Positions 7,093-11,128 of a stretch of DNA of 11,128 bases are shown piece after piece. Made by a program: the position numbers and the translations under genes. Source of the stretch: Rhodocyclaceae bacterium (GTDB lineage Bacteria; Pseudomonadota; Gammaproteobacteria; Burkholderiales; Rhodocyclaceae); NCBI GenBank assembly GCA_016791085.1, contig JAEUNN010000784.1, positions 1-11,128 on the forward strand. The letters are read 5' to 3'. The notes under the pieces were generated by a model. It worked only from the letters and a program-made list of their open reading frames with translations. It was not told the origin of the DNA and did not search any database. Each line of letters opens with the position of its first letter. Position 1 is the stretch's first letter.

Positions 7093-7644
7093 TCAATGCA
7101 CGCCGATCACGTTGCGGGCAAGTTTGAGCAGGTTGGAACTGATGGCGAGGCGGTTTTTTTGCGCAGCCGCCACGTTGATGTCGAAACGTATGCGCTCATC
7201 CACGGTGACCAGACCTATCATGCCCCCGCTCTCCGCAAACGCGTCGCGCTCGCTCACGGTGAGCGCGGGCAGATTGGCGGCGGCCCGGGCGAGCGCGTCG
7301 GAGGCCCGGTATTCGCTCGCCGCCAGGTACACCACGTGACAGGATTTGATCTCGTCCAGCGCGCGCAATTTGCGCACGCGCACCACCATGCCCTGGGCCT
7401 GACGGCCGTCGACCTCGTCCAGCGCCTGTTCGGCCTCGTCCTTGCCGAACGCGCACAGCGTGATTTGACCCTGAGCGAGCGTGTCGCCGGGCCAGGTCAC
7501 GTATTTGGCGAGGTTGTAAATGATGGCGGCCTTGAGCCGCGCTTCATTCGGACCGGCCTGCGCGGACCGGGCGGACAGGCCCGGCAGCAGGCAGGCGCAG
7601 GCAAGCGCCGCCGCCGCGTAACCGGTTCGCAGGATCGGCCGCAT
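7093..7644 (-). CDS. YfiR/DUF4154-family periplasmic protein
   Basis: This is a 183-residue protein with a signal peptide (MRPILRTG, then an Ala/Leu-rich core, likely cleaved after ARSAQA at residue 30). The family pattern follows: KAAIIYNLAKYVTWP near the N-terminus, then ITLCAFGKD, IKSCHVVYL, and the C-terminal block RIRFDINVAAAQKNRLAISS leading to NLLKLA. C64 and C102 match the positions of one of the two disulfides known in Pseudomonas YfiR; the second pair is missing. In that system YfiR sits in the periplasm and represses the cyclase YfiN through its CHASE8-type sensor. Here the nearest such sensor is on the hybrid kinase, so the partner is probably that kinase. I chose ATG 7644, ten bases after the receptor stop; the upstream TTG 7671 would overlap the receptor and precede the signal peptide with charged residues. 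Confidence 0.88.
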   Translation of the reverse strand: MRPILRTGYAAAALACACLLPGLSARSAQAGPNEARLKAAIIYNLAKYVTWPGDTLAQGQITLCAFGKDEAEQALDEVDGRQAQGMVVRVRKLRALDEIKSCHVVYLAASEYRASDALARAAANLPALTVSERDAFAESGGMIGLVTVDERIRFDINVAAAQKNRLAISSNLLKLARNVIGVH

Positions 7645-7654
7645 GGTCAGTTTT

Positions 7655-9652
7655 TCAGAAATTGACTTCAACTTGAGCTTGCAGGCGCCGCCCCGGCTGA
7701 GGCATCGACGTCAGGCCGGTGGAAGCGTAAATTTCGGATAGCGGATCGCGGTAGTGCCTGTCGAACAGATTGTATATGCCCAGGCTGGCGTTCCAGCGCG
7801 GCGCGGGACGCCAGTTCAGATTCAGATTGGTCACGCTGTAGGCCGGCACGTCCTCACCCAGGCTGGTGCGCCGGCCGAGATACAGCACTTCTGCGGCGAT
7901 CGCCAGGTCGCGCCCCATGAGCGGCATCTGCGCGTGCAGTTTGGCCACCTGGCGGGGCGAATTGGTCAGGCTGGCGCCGCTCGCGGAGTCGCGCGTGGTC
8001 TGCAGCGCAAGGCTGCCCTTGAGGCGCACGCCGTTGTCCCAGATGCGCTCGATTTCGCCGCCCACGCCGCGCGCGGTCACCGGGTCCGAATTGCGGAACT
8101 GTTCCAGATTGTCGGACGGATCGGTGACGAGGTTGATCAGATCGGTAATGCGGTAGTGGAAGGCGCTCAAAGTGAAGCGCAAGTGCTTGCCCAGGTATTG
8201 TTCCCATACCGCCTCGTAAGTACGGATATGTTCCGGCTTGAGCGCCGGATTGGCCTTTTGCTGGCCCGGATACACGTAATTGGCCTCATACGCGTTGGGC
8301 GCGCGGAACGCGCTGCCGGCGATGAATTTGAGCGCGGTTGCGGCATCCGGCCGGTATATGAGTGCGACGCGCGGGCTGGTTTCGTTCTTTGCGCCGCCCG
8401 AAGCCAGGTCATAACGCACGCCGGCATTGAGCAGCCAGCGCTCCGACAGCGTCCATTCGTCCTGTACATATACTCCCAGGCGCCTCGCCGTAAGTTGCGT
8501 ATGGGCGTAGTCGGCGCGCGGCTCGATATCGAAATTCGACTGATCGGCCTGCATGTCGCGGCGAAATTCGCTGCCGAACACCACTTTGTGATGGTCCCAG
8601 CCGGACCACACGAATTTGGCTTCGGCCGACCACCAGCGCCCGCGCGACAAATCGTGATTGACGACCTTGGCCGCCCCGGGCACCGGCACGTAAGGCGCGT
8701 ACTGGTCGTAGTCGTAAGCACCGAAATCGGCGCGCAGACTGCATTCCAGCTTGCGCCCGCAATCCGGCGCCCAGGTCAGCGCCAGAAAATGCTGGGTATC
8801 GATGTCGCGCGCGTCCGGATCGTCGAAAGCCGAGCCGGTCTGCACGTTGGCAATTCCGACCGTGCGCGTGACCCAACCCAGTTCGGCCGCGAAACGGCCA
8901 TAGGAAAATTTGGCGAACGCACGGTCGGCGCGCGAGTATTGGGATTGGCGCGCGGTGGCATCGGGCAGCCCCGGCACCACCGCGGCAGGAAATTCTATGG
9001 GCAGTCCGCGGTCGGCGTAACGCGACGCAGACAACAGCAGGTCGGCGCCGTTTTCGAAGCGGCGCCCATAGGTGGCGCGGGTGTGCACCAAGCCGTGGTC
9101 GCCGGCGCTTTGCGCGACCTGCGCGCCCTGGAAACTCAAACCATTTTTGGTGATGACATTGACCACGCCGAAAAACGCGTTATTCCCATACACGGCCGAG
9201 CCGGGTCCGGGCACGAACTCGACGCGCTCGATGAGCGCCACGTCGAGCAGCGCTTCCGTGCCTATGGCGGCCGTGCCATACACCGGCTCATTGCTGCGGT
9301 AGCCATCTATCAGCAGCAGCAGGCGGCCGTTGTAATCGCCCGGACGCCCGAAGCCGCGCGCCCCCAGAAAATCGTAGGCGCGGTCGGTAAATACGTACAG
9401 GCCGCGCACGGCATTCAGTATGTCGCCAAGCGTGCGGTAGCCGTGGGCGCGTATGTCCTCGGCCGTCACGATGCTCACCGCCGACGGCGCTTCGCTGCGC
9501 TTCTGCGGGAAGCGCGAAGCGGTTTCGACATTAAGATCGAGCAGGGTTTCCAGCCCGAGGTCGGCCAGATTGTCGGCCGCGGCCGGTCCCGACAGGGCAG
9601 CAGCCAAGGCGCACAATGTTGCCAGGCGGCGCTGGCGGCACAGGTCTTGCAT
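7655..9652 (-). CDS. TonB-dependent outer-membrane receptor
   Basis: This is a 665-residue protein. A signal peptide (residues 1-26, ending in GPAAA) is followed by the stretch LADLGLETLLDLNVETASR, which probably includes the TonB box. The plug (about 50-170) has the motifs PSAVSIVTAEDI, GRLLLLIDGYR, IERVEFVPGPGSAVYGNNAFFGVVNV in two adjoining parts, and ends near VITKNG. The rest is a beta-barrel closing with VEVNF; the terminal Phe is the usual signal for the BAM machinery. Length is normal for the BtuB/Cir size class, and there is no N-terminal STN signalling domain, so it does not talk to an anti-sigma factor by the FecA route. The substrate cannot be read from sequence. It is the first gene of the minus-strand cluster and ends ten bases before the yfiR-like gene. 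The only ATG in range is 9652; it has no clear Shine-Dalgarno site. Confidence 0.93.
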   Translation of the reverse strand: MQDLCRQRRLATLCALAAALSGPAAADNLADLGLETLLDLNVETASRFPQKRSEAPSAVSIVTAEDIRAHGYRTLGDILNAVRGLYVFTDRAYDFLGARGFGRPGDYNGRLLLLIDGYRSNEPVYGTAAIGTEALLDVALIERVEFVPGPGSAVYGNNAFFGVVNVITKNGLSFQGAQVAQSAGDHGLVHTRATYGRRFENGADLLLSASRYADRGLPIEFPAAVVPGLPDATARQSQYSRADRAFAKFSYGRFAAELGWVTRTVGIANVQTGSAFDDPDARDIDTQHFLALTWAPDCGRKLECSLRADFGAYDYDQYAPYVPVPGAAKVVNHDLSRGRWWSAEAKFVWSGWDHHKVVFGSEFRRDMQADQSNFDIEPRADYAHTQLTARRLGVYVQDEWTLSERWLLNAGVRYDLASGGAKNETSPRVALIYRPDAATALKFIAGSAFRAPNAYEANYVYPGQQKANPALKPEHIRTYEAVWEQYLGKHLRFTLSAFHYRITDLINLVTDPSDNLEQFRNSDPVTARGVGGEIERIWDNGVRLKGSLALQTTRDSASGASLTNSPRQVAKLHAQMPLMGRDLAIAAEVLYLGRRTSLGEDVPAYSVTNLNLNWRPAPRWNASLGIYNLFDRHYRDPLSEIYASTGLTSMPQPGRRLQAQVEVNF

Positions 9653-9771
9653 GGTTTTTGCGGTTGGGGTGGGATGTCCGGCTTACGGCAATTCCGCAAC
9701 CGCCTTGAGCCCCGCTGCGCCGCCAGGGTTGGCGCGCCGGCCTGCGGGTGCTCGCGTTAGAATGCCGTGCC
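9653..9771. promoter_or_regulatory. Divergent intergenic region between receptor and permease genes
   Basis: This 119-bp region must hold the control elements of the receptor cluster (leftward) and probably the permease (rightward). A 7-bp inverted repeat (9660-9666 with 9697-9703, GCGGTTG/CAACCGC) lies in the receptor's leader, ending seven bases before its ATG. No convincing -35/-10 pair was found for the leftward genes. No cobalamin-type box was seen. Confidence 0.4.
9758..9763 (+). promoter_or_regulatory. Putative -10 element of the permease gene
   Basis: TAGAAT (one mismatch-rich position from TATAAT) ends eight bases before the ATG at 9772. A transcript from it would start at or within a couple of bases of the start codon. 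No -35 hexamer at 16-18 bp spacing is visible, so this rests on the -10 alone. Confidence 0.35.
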
Positions 9772-10782
9772 ATGTCCAATTCGCCACTCAAAACCCATCA
9801 CATTGCCGCGTGGATACTGGCCGGCATTGCGCTGGTCGGCATGCTGCGCCTGCATCTGATCCCGGCGCTGCTGGCCGGCCTGACCGTATTCGAACTCGTG
9901 CACATTCTGGCCGAGCGCATGAAAAGCCGCATTTTCGGCCAGCGCGCACGCCTCATTGCGGTCGCGCTGCTATCTATCGTGGTGGTGGCCGGCGTGGCCG
10001 CGGCGATCGCCGGCACACTGGCGTTTTTCCGCAGCGAAGCCGGCAACCTGCATTCGCTGTTGCAGAAAATGGCCGACATCGTGGAAGGATCGCGCACCAC
10101 GATGCCGTCCTGGATCGTCGACCGCCTGCCCGACACGGCCGATGAAATCAAGGAAGCGCTGGCCCATTGGCTGCGCGAGCACGGGCCGGAAGTGCAACTG
10201 GCCGGCAAGGAATTCGCGCGCGGCATGGCGCATGTGCTGATCGGACTCGTGGTGGGCGCCATGCTGGCGCTGCGCGATGCCCTGCCGCTGCAGGAATACC
10301 GGCCGCTCGCGGCGGCGCTGGTATGCCGCGGGCGCCGCCTGGCCGAGGCCTTCCGCCGCGTGGTGCTGGCACAGGTGCGCATTTCCGCGCTGAATGCGGC
10401 ATTCACGGCGATTTATCTGGCATTGGTGCTGCCAATGTTCGACGTACATCTGCCGCTCGTGAAAACCATGATCGCCATCACCTTCGTGGTCGGCCTGCTG
10501 GCGGTGATCGGCAATCTCATATCGAATACCGTGATCGTCGTGATCAGCCTGTCGCACTCGCTGTCCGTGGCGATCGCCTCGCTCACCTTTCTGGTGGTCA
10601 TACACAAGCTCGAATATTTCCTGAACGCCCGCATCGTCGGCTCGCGCATTCATTCGCGCGCCTGGGAACTGCTGCTTGCCATGCTGGTCATGGAATCGGC
10701 GTTCGGACTGCCGGGACTTATCGTCGCGCCGCTTTACTACGCCTACCTGAAGGACGAACTATCCAGCGCCGGGCAGGTGTAG
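9772..10782 (+). CDS. AI-2E/PerM-family permease
   Basis: This is a 336-residue polytopic membrane protein. Hydrophobic segments lie near residues 11-24, 28-46, 60-84, 152-168, 205-222, 231-260, 265-278 and 298-325. A soluble stretch between residues 85 and 150 is characteristic of this family. The C-terminal half carries the family's conserved stretches, such as VVGLLAVIGNLISNT, the HKLEYFLNARIVGSRI motif and FGLPGLIVAPLYYAYLKDEL. Members (TqsA, PerM, YdiK and sodium-proton antiporter relatives) export autoinducer-2 or exchange ions; which applies here is not decidable. ATG 9772 is preferred over GTG 9748 because a -10-like TAGAAT at 9758-9763 lies between them. No Shine-Dalgarno site precedes it. 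It is divergent from the receptor cluster and has no obvious functional link to it. Confidence 0.88.
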   Translation: MSNSPLKTHHIAAWILAGIALVGMLRLHLIPALLAGLTVFELVHILAERMKSRIFGQRARLIAVALLSIVVVAGVAAAIAGTLAFFRSEAGNLHSLLQKMADIVEGSRTTMPSWIVDRLPDTADEIKEALAHWLREHGPEVQLAGKEFARGMAHVLIGLVVGAMLALRDALPLQEYRPLAAALVCRGRRLAEAFRRVVLAQVRISALNAAFTAIYLALVLPMFDVHLPLVKTMIAITFVVGLLAVIGNLISNTVIVVISLSHSLSVAIASLTFLVVIHKLEYFLNARIVGSRIHSRAWELLLAMLVMESAFGLPGLIVAPLYYAYLKDELSSAGQV

Positions 10783-10834
10783 CCGGCGTGCCGGCAGCGC
10801 CGCTGCATTTCGGCGTGTCATTCCGGCTGCATAG

Positions 10835-11128
10835 ATGAGCAATAACACCGAAAATTCCGGCACGGCATTTCCGCTCGCCCTGACCCGCGCGCAGGCGCGC
10901 TTCGCGCTTGCCGCCGGGCGTGCGCTGGACAAACTGGTGGGAGAAATTCCGCCCGCCCGCGCAGCAACCGGTGAGGCGCCGGAACGTCAGGCGCGCGACA
11001 TCGCCGCGCGCGCCGCGCGCCGCGCCGCGGCGATTTCGGGCGGACTGTCGCTGCCCGGCGGCCTGCTCGGCATCGCCGCCATCCTTCCCAGTCTGGTCAA
11101 GGTTTGGCGCATCCAGGCGCAAATGGTG
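10835..11128 (+). CDS. Unidentified protein, 5' part (possibly EcsC-like)
   Basis: An open frame of 98 codons starts at ATG 10835 and runs off the right edge with no stop. The first 15 residues are polar (MSNNTENSG), followed by an amphipathic Ala/Arg-rich stretch and then SGGLSLPGGLLGIAAILPSL, a hydrophobic Gly-rich segment leading to the motif VKVWRIQAQMV. That combination recalls EcsC-like and related conserved hypothetical proteins, in which a similar LP..ILP..VWRIQ pattern occurs, but this is from memory and only part of the protein is visible. It starts 52 bases after the permease stop in the same direction and may be co-transcribed. No clear Shine-Dalgarno site precedes the ATG. The opposite-strand frame over the same bases has no recognisable feature. 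Confidence 0.55.
   Translation, partial: MSNNTENSGTAFPLALTRAQARFALAAGRALDKLVGEIPPARAATGEAPERQARDIAARAARRAAAISGGLSLPGGLLGIAAILPSLVKVWRIQAQMV

Noticed and set aside
7754..9760. A 668-codon open frame on the + strand opposite the TonB receptor
   Set aside because: Mirror of the receptor coding sequence with no recognisable motif; long antisense frames are common at this base composition.
9653..9771. A cobalamin riboswitch before the TonB receptor
   Set aside because: The leader is too short and lacks the conserved B12 box.
10782..10795. Short inverted repeat GCCGG/CCGGC right after the permease stop, as a terminator
   Set aside because: The stem is only 5 bp and no T tract follows; too common by chance in this sequence.
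10718..11122. A 134-codon minus-strand frame at the right edge
   Set aside because: Overlaps the permease end and the better-supported + strand frame; its composition is that of an antisense shadow.

Overview
The window is GC-rich, densely coding bacterial DNA. Its gene families (DUF2282/bufferin precursor with DoxX, an ECF sigma factor and a DUF3379 anti-sigma factor; a YfiR-type protein; an AI-2E permease) point to a proteobacterium, most likely a betaproteobacterium. That placement is inferred from gene content and base composition only. No RNA gene, insertion sequence or CRISPR array was seen.

Left part (1-2031, + strand): the 3' part of a small secreted Cys-rich protein of the DUF2282/BufA1 (GigP-like) family is followed by a DoxX-family membrane protein, an ECF-type sigma factor and its membrane-bound zinc-finger anti-sigma factor (DUF3379). 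The last two overlap by ATGA. This resembles the metal-responsive bufferin/gig operons. The maturation genes usually placed between precursor and DoxX (the MNIO/DUF692 enzyme and its DUF2063 partner) are not there.

Middle part (2047-9652, - strand, convergent with the first operon): an apparent four-gene signalling cluster reads, in transcription order, TonB-dependent outer-membrane receptor, periplasmic YfiR/DUF4154 protein, inner-membrane CHASE8-like/HAMP hybrid histidine kinase (HisKA, HATPase, degenerate receiver, intact receiver, HPt), and a response regulator with REC, PAS-like, GGDEF (AGDEF) and intact EAL domains. Together they could carry a signal from the outer membrane through the periplasm and a phosphorelay to c-di-GMP turnover. 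This differs from the classical YfiBNR system, in which the CHASE8/HAMP sensor carries the GGDEF domain itself. The two operons meet tail to tail with 15 bp between stop codons, at a junction holding two GC-rich hairpins.

Right part (9653-11128, + strand): a 119-bp divergent intergenic region precedes an AI-2E/PerM-type permease, which may be translated from a leaderless mRNA. After a short gap, the 5' part of an unidentified gene, possibly EcsC-like, runs off the window edge.
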